In this document: piece after piece, positions 1 through 10,689 of the stretch | How positions within the stretch are numbered: position 1 is the first letter of the stretch | How the letters are laid out: each line of letters opens with the position of its first letter | NCBI RefSeq assembly: GCF_026020075.1 | Contig: NZ_CP102772.1 | Coordinates: forward strand, 4,554,501-4,618,500 | Source: Bosea sp. NBC_00550 | GTDB taxonomy: Bacteria > Pseudomonadota > Alphaproteobacteria > Rhizobiales > Beijerinckiaceae | Length of the DNA stretch: 64,000 nt | Direction of reading: 5' to 3' | Program-made: the position numbers and the translations under genes | Notes under the pieces: generated by a model | What the model was told of the DNA's origin: nothing | What the model saw: only the letters and a program-made list of their open reading frames with translations | Database searches by the model: none

Positions 1-10
1 TGGTGTACTC

Positions 11-87
11 GTCATGCCGGGCTTGACCCGGGCATCTCTTCCCGCGCCTGCCTGTCCCGAGATGGTCGGGTCAAGCCAGACCATGAC
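11..87. repeat. REP-like imperfect inverted repeat
   Basis: The left arm begins GTCATGCCGGGCTTGACCC and the right arm is its imperfect reverse complement, ending at 87. The unit could fold into a long hairpin. It resembles the other CGTCAT-bounded intergenic elements in this window but is a different subtype. No gene is visible in 1-140. Confidence 0.5.
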
Positions 88-140
88 GCTCCCGCCTTAA
101 CAGGTCGCGAATCGATGCTAGACATTGGCGGGAGAAACAC

Positions 141-250
141 GCCGTCATCCCGGACAAGCCGCGCGAGCGGCGCCGATCCGGGATCCATCGCAGAGCACCG
201 CGCCCTATGATGGATCCGGAGCTCCGCTTCGCTCCGTCCGGGATGACGGC
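141..250. repeat. REP-like palindromic element upstream of priA
   Basis: The ends GCCGTCATCC (141-150) and GGATGACGGC (241-250) are perfect reverse complements. The interior has GATCCGGGATCCAT and a nested hairpin. The same pattern recurs at 7391-7499 and, in variant form, at 24616-24710. It is open in the priA frame, so an automatic call would add about 47 non-native residues to PriA. Confidence 0.7.
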
Positions 251-265
251 GGTGGTAGTTTGGCG

Positions 266-2470
266 ATGGCGCAGTTCGATTTGATCGATGACGAAACGAC
301 AGCGGCGGATCAGGGCGGCACGGTCGACGTGCTGATTCCGCTCGGGCTCGACCAGGCCTACAGCTATGCCGTGCCGGCGGGGCTCGTCCTCCAGCCCGGC
401 GATGTCGTGCAGGTGCCGCTCGGGCCGCGCGAGATCGTCGGTGTCGTCTGGGAGGCCGGCAGCGGACGCGGCGGCAATCTCAAGAAGGTCACCGGCAAGC
501 TCGACATGCCGCCGCTCGATCCGGCGCTGATGAAGCTGGTCGACTGGGTGGCGTGGTACACGCTGGCGCCCAAGGGCTCGGTTCTGGCGCTGGCGCTGCG
601 CCGGCCACCGGACGATGCGCCGGAGCGGCCGAAGCTGGGTGTCAGGCTCGTCGGCCCGCCGCCCGGCCGAATGACGCCGGCCCGCGCCCGCGCCATGGCC
701 GCCGCCGAGGGTGGGTTGCTGATCGCGAAATCGGCGCTGGCCGAGGCGGCGTCGGTCAGTTCCGCCGTGATCGATTCCCTCGTCGATGCCGGCACCTTCG
801 CCGTCGAGCCGCTGCCGCGCGAGGCGATCGCAGCCGCGCCCGATCCGAACCATGCCGTGCCCGAGCTGTCCGACGGGCAGGGCGCGGTCGCGCAGGCGCT
901 TGTCGCATCCGTGCAGGCGAAGACGTTCGGCGTCTCGCTGCTCGAAGGCGTGACGGGCTCGGGCAAGACGGAGGTCTATTTCGAGGCGGTGGCCGAGGCG
1001 ATCCGGCAGGGCCGCCAGAGCCTGATCCTGATGCCGGAAATCGCGCTGACGGCACAGTTCATCGATCGTTTCGAGGCGCGCTTCGGCGTCCGGCCGGGGC
1101 TATGGCATTCGGCCGTCACCGGCCGCAAGCGCGAGCGGCTGCAGGCGGCGATCGCGAGTGGCGAGGCGAAGGTGGTGGCGGGCGCCCGCTCGGCCCTGTT
1201 CCTGCCCTACAAGGACCTCGGCCTCATCGTCGTCGATGAGGAGCACGAGGCGGCCTACAAGCAGGAGGACGGCGTCTCCTACCATGCCCGCGACATGGCG
1301 GTGGTGCGCGGCCGCATCGAGAACGCGCCGGTCGTGCTGGCCTCCGCCACGCCGTCGCTGGAGACCCGCGTCAATGCCGAGCGCGGGCGCTATGCCCACC
1401 TCAAATTGCCGGAGCGTTTCGGCGGGCGCGAATTGCCGGTGCTCGGCCTCGTCGATCTGCGCCGGGACAAGCCCGAGCGGGGCCGCTGGCTGTCGGGCGC
1501 GCTGGTCAAGGCGATCGAGGCCAATATCGAAGCCAAGGAGCAGTCGCTGCTGTTCCTCAACCGGCGCGGCTATGCGCCGCTGACGCTGTGCCGGGACTGC
1601 GGCCATCGCTTCCAGTGCCCGAACTGCACGGCCTGGCTGGTCGACCATCGCTTCCGCCGGGCGCTGGTCTGCCATCATTGCGGCCATGTCGAGCGCCGGC
1701 CGCATGAGTGCCCGGCCTGCCACCAGCCCGAGAGCCTGATGGCCTGCGGGCCGGGCGTGGAGCGGCTGGCCGAGGAGGTCGCGACGCTTTTTCCACAGGC
1801 GCGTTCGATCGTGCTCTCCAGCGATTTTCCGGGCGGAACCGAGCGCCTGAAGACGGAGCTGATGGCGGTGGCCGAGGGCGCGTTCGACATCGTCATCGGC
1901 ACGCAGCTCGTCGCCAAGGGCCACAACTTCCCCGGCATGACGCTGGTCGGCGTCGTCGATGCCGATCTCGGCCTGACGTCGGGCGATCCGCGCGCGGCCG
2001 AGCGCACTTTCCAGGCACTGCGGCAGGTCACGGGCCGCGCAGGGCGGGGCGAGAAACCCGGCCGCGCCCTGCTTCAGACGCATGACCCGGAGCATCCCGT
2101 GTTGAAGGCGCTGATCTCGGGCGACCCGGAGCGCTTTTATGCCGCAGAGGAGGCTTCGCGGGAGGCGGCGGGGCTGCCGCCCTTCGGCCGGCTCGCGGCG
2201 CTGATCGTCTCGGCGAACAGCCAGGCCGAGTCCGAAAGCCATGCCCGCACGCTGGCGCGCTGCGCCGACGCCGGGGACGGAATCATGGTGCTGGGGCCGG
2301 CTGAAGCGCCCCTGGCGGTGCTGCGCGGGCGCCATCGCATGCGTCTGATCGTCAAGACAGCACGCGAGATCAACCTGCAGGACTATCTCCGCGCCTGGCT
2401 GAAGCGGGCGCCCAAGCCCAAGGGTTCGGTCAGGGTCGCGATCGACGTCGATCCGCAAAGCTTCCTTTGA
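266..2470 (+). CDS. priA: Primosomal protein N' (replication restart helicase PriA)
   Basis: PriA is a superfamily 2 DNA helicase that recognises abandoned replication forks and reloads the replisome. From ATG 266 the protein has 734 residues, normal for PriA. The Walker A motif GVTGSGKT is at about 228-235 and the DEEH box at 324-327. Eight zinc-binding cysteines lie at 442, 445, 451, 454, 469, 472, 482 and 485. The frame stays open upstream to 125, but that part is encoded by a REP-like element, so the ATG before AQFDLID is preferred. The gene precedes the F1 ATP synthase operon, an arrangement common in alphaproteobacteria. Confidence 0.95.
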   Translation: MAQFDLIDDETTAADQGGTVDVLIPLGLDQAYSYAVPAGLVLQPGDVVQVPLGPREIVGVVWEAGSGRGGNLKKVTGKLDMPPLDPALMKLVDWVAWYTLAPKGSVLALALRRPPDDAPERPKLGVRLVGPPPGRMTPARARAMAAAEGGLLIAKSALAEAASVSSAVIDSLVDAGTFAVEPLPREAIAAAPDPNHAVPELSDGQGAVAQALVASVQAKTFGVSLLEGVTGSGKTEVYFEAVAEAIRQGRQSLILMPEIALTAQFIDRFEARFGVRPGLWHSAVTGRKRERLQAAIASGEAKVVAGARSALFLPYKDLGLIVVDEEHEAAYKQEDGVSYHARDMAVVRGRIENAPVVLASATPSLETRVNAERGRYAHLKLPERFGGRELPVLGLVDLRRDKPERGRWLSGALVKAIEANIEAKEQSLLFLNRRGYAPLTLCRDCGHRFQCPNCTAWLVDHRFRRALVCHHCGHVERRPHECPACHQPESLMACGPGVERLAEEVATLFPQARSIVLSSDFPGGTERLKTELMAVAEGAFDIVIGTQLVAKGHNFPGMTLVGVVDADLGLTSGDPRAAERTFQALRQVTGRAGRGEKPGRALLQTHDPEHPVLKALISGDPERFYAAEEASREAAGLPPFGRLAALIVSANSQAESESHARTLARCADAGDGIMVLGPAEAPLAVLRGRHRMRLIVKTAREINLQDYLRAWLKRAPKPKGSVRVAIDVDPQSFL

Positions 2471-2677
2471 AGAGCTGAAAGCCATGGCAAAATCGCCGCT
2501 TACGATGGCGAACTAGCGATTGCGTGGCCCGGAACCGCATGCTAGTGCACCGCCACATTTCGGTCGCGAAGTCGTCTTGCCGACTTTGCGCCTAAGATAC
2601 TCGCAGTGTCGGGACCACGCACTCCACCTTCTCCGGAAGGTCGCCGGTGCAGTCCCTTGAAACGAGAGACGGGAAGC

Positions 2678-3246
2678 GTGGCAGAAGGCGGATCGCAGGG
2701 GACATTGGTGTCGGGCGTAGCTCAGCGCTATGCCACCGCTCTGTTCGAGTTGGCTGAGGAGACGGGTGCGATCGACACCGTCGCCGCCGCCCTCGATGCC
2801 TTCAACGGCCTGCTCGCGGAGAGCGCCGATCTCACCCGCCTGATCGAGAGCCCGGCCTTCACCGCCGAGGAGCAGGTCGCGGCGATCAAGGCCGTGCTCG
2901 AGAAGGCCGGCATCACCGGCATCGCCGCCAATTTCATCGGACTCGTGGCCAGCAAGCGCCGTCTCTTCGCGCTGCCGGGCATGATCGCCGGCTACAAGCG
3001 CCTGGTCGCCGAGGCCAAGGGCATCGTCTCCGCCGAGGTGACGGTCGCCGAGCAGCCCACGGCCAAGCGCGTCGACGAGATCCGCGCGGCGCTCAAGGGC
3101 GTCGCCGGCAAGGATGTCGACGTTTCGATCAAGGTCGATCCGACGCTGATCGGCGGGCTCATCGTCAAGATGGCCTCGCGGATGGTCGACGCCTCGCTGA
3201 AAACCAAGCTCAATTCAATTCGTCTTGCCATGAAAGAGGTCGGCTG

Positions 3247-3247
<1 letters not shown>
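2678..3247 (+). CDS. atpH: ATP synthase F1 subunit delta
   Basis: The delta subunit (OSCP homologue) is part of the stator stalk linking F1 to F0. I chose the GTG start at 2678, giving 189 residues, because the family motif [17 protein letters not shown] then sits at about residue 10, as usual. The upstream in-frame ATG at 2606 would add 24 residues with no family resemblance. The C-terminal part ([24 protein letters not shown]) is typical of delta/OSCP. It is the first gene of atpHAGDC, and its stop overlaps the atpA start by one base. Confidence 0.93.
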
Positions 3248-4779
<1,532 letters not shown>

Positions 4780-4943
4780 GGCGGGGACTTTCCGCATGGT
4801 CGACCTTGTGCCGACCATCCACGCCTTGCGACCGATCGAGCAAGGCAGGCGGGGTTGAAGACATGGGTGCCCGGGACAAGCCCGAGCATGACGGAATGAG
4901 ACGTAGATGGTCAGTTTCGACCATGACGGGGTGAGAGCGCCAA

Positions 4944-5813
4944 ATGCCTTCTTTGAAGGACCTTAGAAATCGCATCGCTTCGGTGAAGTCGACGCAGAAG
5001 ATCACCAAAGCCATGCAGATGGTCGCGGCGGCGAAGCTGCGCCGCGCGCAGTCGGCCGCCGAAGCCGCGCGCCCCTATGCCGAGCGCATGGAGACGGTGC
5101 TGTCGAACCTCGCTTCCGGCGTGTCCGGTTCGAGCGCGCCGCGCCTGATCGCGGGCACGGGCTCTGACAAGGTGCATCTGCTGCTGGTGGCGACCGCCGA
5201 GCGCGGCCTGTGCGGCGCCTTCAATTCCTCGATCGCGCGCCTCGCCCGCGACAAGGCACTGGCGCTGAAGGCCGAGGGCAAGACGGTCAAGATCATCTGC
5301 ATCGGCAAGAAGGGCTACGACATCCTGCGCCGGCAGTTCGCCAACGATATCATCGAGTTCATCGACCTGCGCGAGTTCAAGCAGGTCGGCTTCGTCAATG
5401 CCGAGGCGATCGCGCAGAACGTGCTGACCCGCTTCGCCAATGGCGAATTTGATGTCGCGACGGTGTTCTTCTCCAAGTTCCGCTCGGTGATCGCCCAGAT
5501 CCCGACGGCGCAGCGCATCATTCCGGCGGAAATCCCGGAAGGTACCAAGCAGACCGACGCCGTCTACGACTACGAGCCGGAAGAGGGCGAGATCCTCGAG
5601 GCCCTGCTGCCGCGCAACCTGACCGTCCAGATCCTGCGCGCGCTGCTCGAGAACGCCGCGTCCGAACAGGGCGCGCGCATGTCGGCGATGGACTCCGCCA
5701 CGCGCAACGCCGGCGAGATGATCAAGAAACAGACGCAGCTCTACAACCGCTCGCGCCAGGCGATGATCACGAAGGAACTGATCGAGATCATCTCCGGCGC
5801 GGAAGCGCTCTAA
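4944..5813 (+). CDS. atpG: ATP synthase F1 subunit gamma
   Basis: Gamma is the rotating central shaft of F1. The protein has 289 residues. It begins with [20 protein letters not shown] and ends with the conserved coiled-coil segment near [19 protein letters not shown], both hallmarks of the family. An ERGLCGAFN motif lies at about 82-90. The gene lies between atpA and atpD in the standard F1 order. Confidence 0.98.
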   Translation: MPSLKDLRNRIASVKSTQKITKAMQMVAAAKLRRAQSAAEAARPYAERMETVLSNLASGVSGSSAPRLIAGTGSDKVHLLLVATAERGLCGAFNSSIARLARDKALALKAEGKTVKIICIGKKGYDILRRQFANDIIEFIDLREFKQVGFVNAEAIAQNVLTRFANGEFDVATVFFSKFRSVIAQIPTAQRIIPAEIPEGTKQTDAVYDYEPEEGEILEALLPRNLTVQILRALLENAASEQGARMSAMDSATRNAGEMIKKQTQLYNRSRQAMITKELIEIISGAEAL

Positions 5814-5873
5814 CCGCCTAATCTTTTGCCGGTGGAGCGATCCGCCGGCTGCCGCTACATCCGAATGCGCTAG

Positions 5874-7376
<1,503 letters not shown>

Positions 7377-7390
7377 CGTCGACAAACGCA

Positions 7391-7499
7391 CGACGTCATC
7401 CCGGACAAGCCGCGAAGCGGCGCTGATCCGGGATCCATCCGAGGGCACGCCCTATGATGGATTCCGGCTCTCCGCTTCGCTCCGGCCGGAATGACGTCG
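7391..7499. repeat. REP-like palindromic element inside the atp operon
   Basis: The outer ends CGACGTCAT and ATGACGTCG are reverse complements. The interior is close to the element before priA (CCCGGACAAGCCGCG, GATCCGGGATCCATC, TCCGCTTCGCTCC). It fills nearly all of the atpD-atpC spacer, so in the transcript it would form a long hairpin just before the atpC ribosome-binding site. Confidence 0.75.
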
Positions 7500-7514
7500 G
7501 AGGAGAGAGTAGCG

Positions 7515-7928
7515 ATGGCCACCTTCAAGTTCGAACTCGTCTCGCCGGAGCGCATCCTGTTCTCGGGCGATGTCGTCAGCGTCATCGTCCCCTCGACCGA
7601 GGGCGAGATGACCGTGCTCGCCGGCCATGCGCCGCTGGTGGCGACGGTCAAGGCCGGCATCGTCTTCGTCCAGACGACCGACAGCAACGGCAAGGAATTC
7701 TTCGTCAATGGCGGCCTCGTCGAGGTCAACCAGGAGACGATGACCATCCTCGCCGAGCAGGGCAAGTTCATCGAGGATGTCGACACCGCCGTGCTCGACG
7801 CCGAAATCCTGACCGCCGAGACCCGTCTCGCCGGCTCGCACAACGAGGACGAGCAGAAGCGCCTGCATGACACGCTGGTGCAGCTGCGCGAATTCAAGCA
7901 CGTCTTCGAGCAGCGCAAGGCGGCCTGA
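7515..7928 (+). CDS. atpC: ATP synthase F1 subunit epsilon
   Basis: Epsilon couples gamma rotation to F0 and can inhibit ATP hydrolysis. ATG 7515 follows a GGAGGAGAGAG ribosome-binding site and gives 137 residues. The family signature runs from FKFELVSPERILFSGD through GEMTVLAGHAPLVA, and a C-terminal helical part is present. An in-frame ATG at 7491 lies inside the REP-like repeat and was rejected. It is the last gene of the operon and is followed by an intrinsic terminator. Confidence 0.95.
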   Translation: MATFKFELVSPERILFSGDVVSVIVPSTEGEMTVLAGHAPLVATVKAGIVFVQTTDSNGKEFFVNGGLVEVNQETMTILAEQGKFIEDVDTAVLDAEILTAETRLAGSHNEDEQKRLHDTLVQLREFKHVFEQRKAA

Positions 7929-7953
7929 CGCCGCCTGCCAAGCTGGAAACAGG

Positions 7954-7977
7954 AAAGGCCGCGCGAGCGGCCTTTTT
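7954..7977 (+). terminator. Rho-independent terminator of atpHAGDC
   Basis: The stem AAAGGCCGC (7954-7962), loop GCGA and stem GCGGCCTTT (7967-7975) are followed by a T run. It lies 25 bp after atpC and touches the stop codon of the convergent VOC gene. Confidence 0.9.
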
Positions 7978-8357
7978 CATGCGTAGCTGATGAATTCGAG
8001 CAGCGAGCCGTCGGGATCGCGGAAATAGACGCTGGTGCCGTGGCCGCCGCGGCCGAAGCGCTGGACCGGGCCGAGCTCGATCGCGATCGACTGACGCTGG
8101 AGGTGCGTGATCGCCTCCGCGATCGGCCCCGGCCAGACGAAGCACAGATCGCTGCCGCCCGGCGGCACCGGCACGCGCGCGACCGGCGTCGGCTCGATGC
8201 CGGGGCCATGGCAATTCAATTGCGCCCGGCCGATGCGATAGGCGAAGCCGTCGCCGTTCCGGACGACCTCCGCGCCGAGAATGTCATGATAGAAGGCGTT
8301 GGAGCGTTCCCAATCGGAAACGTGGATGACGCAATGATCGAGCTCGACGATGCTCAT
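7977..8357 (-). CDS. VOC (glyoxalase/dioxygenase) superfamily protein
   Basis: This 126-residue single-domain protein has the beta-alpha-beta-beta-beta VOC pattern: VELDHCVIHVSDWERSNAFY at the N-terminus and FRDPDGSLLEFISYA at the C-terminus. Candidate metal ligands are the early His and the final Glu. The substrate cannot be deduced. ATG 8357 is preceded by GAGGGAG. The start overlaps the end of rppH by four bases, so the two are probably co-transcribed and translationally coupled. Confidence 0.85.
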   Translation of the reverse strand: MSIVELDHCVIHVSDWERSNAFYHDILGAEVVRNGDGFAYRIGRAQLNCHGPGIEPTPVARVPVPPGGSDLCFVWPGPIAEAITHLQRQSIAIELGPVQRFGRGGHGTSVYFRDPDGSLLEFISYA

Positions 8358-8872
8358 CTGGTTGCTCCCTCTGCCGCGACGGGCGAAGCGAAGGCTGCGA
8401 AAGCCACGGCCACGCGCTCGTAGACGGGTCTTTTGAAGGGAACGACGAGCCCCGGCATCTGGTTCAGCGGGCGCCAGCGCCATTCGTTGAACTCCGGCGG
8501 TTCGTCGCCATTGGGCTTGCCGATATCGATCTCGTCCTCGCTGCCGGTGAAGCGGAAGGCGACCCAGCGCTGGCGCTGGCCGCGAAAGGCCGTGAGCTTG
8601 TGCGGCGGGCCGTCATAGGGCGGGAAATCGTAGCTCCACCAATCCTCCGTCACGGCCAGCAGGGCGGCGCTGGTGACACCGGTCTCCTCTTCCAGCTCCC
8701 GGCGCGCGGCGGCGACGATGTCCTCGTCAGGGTCGATCCCGCCCTGCGGCATCTGCCAGTCGAAGCCGGGCAGGACGATCTCGGGCCCGGCGCTGTGGGA
8801 ATGGCCGGCAAAGACGAGGCCCTGCGCATTGAACAGGGCGATGCCGACATTGGGGCGGTAGGGCAGGCTCAT
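8354..8872 (-). CDS. rppH: RNA pyrophosphohydrolase (Nudix)
   Basis: RppH removes pyrophosphate from the 5' end of triphosphorylated mRNA and so starts decay; related enzymes hydrolyse dinucleoside polyphosphates. The 172-residue protein begins MSLPYRPNVGIALFN, followed by the MPQGGID segment and a Nudix box with AARRELEEETG. The central WYSYDFPP-type segment appears here as WWSYDFPPY. Length and order match alphaproteobacterial RppH. Confidence 0.93.
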   Translation of the reverse strand: MSLPYRPNVGIALFNAQGLVFAGHSHSAGPEIVLPGFDWQMPQGGIDPDEDIVAAARRELEEETGVTSAALLAVTEDWWSYDFPPYDGPPHKLTAFRGQRQRWVAFRFTGSEDEIDIGKPNGDEPPEFNEWRWRPLNQMPGLVVPFKRPVYERVAVAFAAFASPVAAEGATR

Positions 8873-8968
8873 CCGGCAAGCATAGGGCGCTGTGCCGGGG
8901 AGCGAAACGGCCGGGTGCTGATGCCGGCGATGTCACTTGGTGCGGTCAGCGCCGGCAAGCGAGAGTCT

Positions 8969-9274
8969 TCAGGCGCTGGGGGCGGAGAGAACGCAGGACA
9001 GCAGCCCGGGGAAACGGCGTTCGATGTCCTCGCGGCGCAGCGCGTTCATCCGTGACGCGCCTTCGCTGCGCGTCCGAATCAGCCCGGCTTCGCGCAGGAC
9101 GCGGAAATGATGGGAGACGCTGGATTTCGGCCGGTCGCAGTCGAGGGCCTGGCAGCTCGCCTCGCCCTCGACGGCCAGACGCCGGACGATCTCCAGACGG
9201 ATCGGATCGCTCAAGGCGTGAAAGACGTCCTCGAGCGCGATGTCTTCCAGAGCGGGCAGGCGGGTCTGTCGCAT
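8969..9274 (-). CDS. ArsR-family winged-helix regulator
   Basis: The 101-residue protein has a compact ArsR fold: FHALSDPIRLEIVRRLA (helices 1-2), then PKSSVSHHFRVLREAGLI (recognition helix) and a beta wing with TRSEGASRMNALR. Cysteines at CQALDC near the recognition helix could be redox or metal sensing, but the order differs from the ELCVC motif of ArsR itself. The gene is divergent from an Old Yellow Enzyme across 106 bp that contains a TTCGA/TCGAA palindrome. It probably controls that enzyme and itself. Confidence 0.88.
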   Translation of the reverse strand: MRQTRLPALEDIALEDVFHALSDPIRLEIVRRLAVEGEASCQALDCDRPKSSVSHHFRVLREAGLIRTRSEGASRMNALRREDIERRFPGLLSCVLSAPSA

Positions 9275-9311
9275 CGGGGGAAGCTATCACAGAGTTTTGA
9301 TGTTGCCAAAC

Positions 9312-9335
9312 TTCGAAAAATATCGAACTGTCGAA
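9312..9335. promoter_or_regulatory. Candidate ArsR operator between arsR-like gene and OYE
   Basis: TTCGA (9312-9316) and TCGAA (9323-9327) form an inverted repeat around an AT-rich centre, and a further TCGAA lies at 9331-9335. The site is midway between two divergent starts (9274 and 9381), where an autoregulatory ArsR dimer would bind. Inferred from symmetry and position only. Confidence 0.5.
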
Positions 9336-9380
9336 TAATAAGATCCTGTCGCCAATTTCCCGTAGCGCGGAGCCGCTCCA

Positions 9381-10481
9381 ATGCCCGGTCTGTTCGACCC
9401 CTTCAGCCTGAAGACCATCACCCTTCGCAATCGCATCGTCACCTCGCCGATGTGCCAGTATTCGGCGCAGGACGGCGTCGCCAACGACTGGCACCGCGCC
9501 CATCTCGCCGGGCTGGCGCGCGGCGGCGCCGGCCTCGTCGTCATCGAGGCGACTGGCGTCTCGCCGGAAGGGCGGATCACGCCCGGCTGCCTCGGCCTGT
9601 GGAACGATAAGCAGGCCGAAGCGCTGGAGCCCATCGTCGCGGAGATGCACAAGGCCGGTGCGGTCGCCGGCATCCAGATCGGCCATGCCGGCCGCAAGGC
9701 CAGCGCCAATCTTCCCTGGGAAGGCGACGACCATATCCCGGCGGGCGATCCGCGCGGCTGGGAGACGATCGCGCCTTCCGCCGTCGCTCAGGGCGGCGGC
9801 CTCGGGCGGGTGCCGCGGGCGATGACGTCAGCCGATATCGAGCGCGTGCGCGGCGATTTCGTTGCGGCGGCGGAGCGCGCCCGCGACATCGGCATCCAGT
9901 GGCTGAAGCTGCACTTCGCCCATGGCTATCTGGCGCAGAGCTTCCTGTCGCGCCACGCCAACAAGCGCGACGACGCCTATGGCGGCAGCTTCGAGAACCG
10001 CGCCCGCTTCCTGATCGAGACGCTCGTGGCCGTCCGCAAGGTCTGGCCGGAGGATCGCCCGCTCTCGGCCCGGCTCGGCGTCATCGAGTATGACGGGCAG
10101 GACGAGGAGACGCTGGCCGAGGCGATCGAGTTGGTGAAGCGCCTCAAGGCCGAGGGGCTCGATTTCATCGATGTCAGCGTCGGCTTCTCGACCAACGAGG
10201 CCAAGATCCCGTGGGGGCCGGCCTTCCTGGCGCCCGTCGCCGAGCGGGTGCGGCGCGAGAGCGGCCTGCCGGCCTCGACGAGCTGGTACATCAGCCAGCC
10301 CGAACAGGCGGACGCACTGGTGCGCGAGGGCAAGGTCGATCTGGTCACGCTCGGCCGTCCGCTACTGGCCGACCCGCACTGGCCCTATGCGGCGGCAAAG
10401 GCGCTCGGCGTCGAGGACGCGGCGTGGAAGACCCTGCCGGCGCCCTATGCCCACTGGCTGTCGCGCTACCGCGCGGCGTGA
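9381..10481 (+). CDS. NADH:flavin oxidoreductase, Old Yellow Enzyme (YqjM/XenA type)
   Basis: This is an FMN-dependent ene-reductase that reduces activated C=C bonds of electrophiles. The 366-residue TIM barrel begins MPGLFDPFSLKTITLRNRI. SPMCQYSA carries the redox-tuning Cys of the YqjM class, and KLHFAHGYLAQSFLS carries the conserved active-site His. The C-terminal VTLGRPLLADPHWP phosphate-binding segment is intact. The divergent ArsR gene and the operator-like palindrome suggest induction by electrophiles. Confidence 0.92.
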   Translation: MPGLFDPFSLKTITLRNRIVTSPMCQYSAQDGVANDWHRAHLAGLARGGAGLVVIEATGVSPEGRITPGCLGLWNDKQAEALEPIVAEMHKAGAVAGIQIGHAGRKASANLPWEGDDHIPAGDPRGWETIAPSAVAQGGGLGRVPRAMTSADIERVRGDFVAAAERARDIGIQWLKLHFAHGYLAQSFLSRHANKRDDAYGGSFENRARFLIETLVAVRKVWPEDRPLSARLGVIEYDGQDEETLAEAIELVKRLKAEGLDFIDVSVGFSTNEAKIPWGPAFLAPVAERVRRESGLPASTSWYISQPEQADALVREGKVDLVTLGRPLLADPHWPYAAAKALGVEDAAWKTLPAPYAHWLSRYRAA

Positions 10482-10497
10482 ACCGGGAAGAATGGCG

Positions 10498-10645
10498 CGG
10501 TCATTCCGGGGCGCCCCGCAGGGGCGAGCCCGGAACCCAGAACCGAGCCCTTCGTCGGAAGGTGACAGGATCAGAGCCCTATCCGGTGATCGCATCGGTT
10601 CTGGGTTCCGGGCCCAAGCGCTTCGCGCTTGCCCCGGAATGACCG
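10498..10645. repeat. REP-like long inverted repeat between OYE and putA
   Basis: CGGTCATTCCGGGGC (10498-10512) and GCCCCGGAATGACCG (10631-10645) are perfect 15-bp complements. Internal arms (CCCGGAACCCAGAACC and GGTTCTGGGTTCCGGG) pair as well. It lies between the convergent OYE and putA genes and may act as a bidirectional transcription barrier. Confidence 0.75.
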
Positions 10646-10689
10646 TGGCGAATTGTCACTGCTCGCCATAACCTGCAGGCGTTGTCGCT

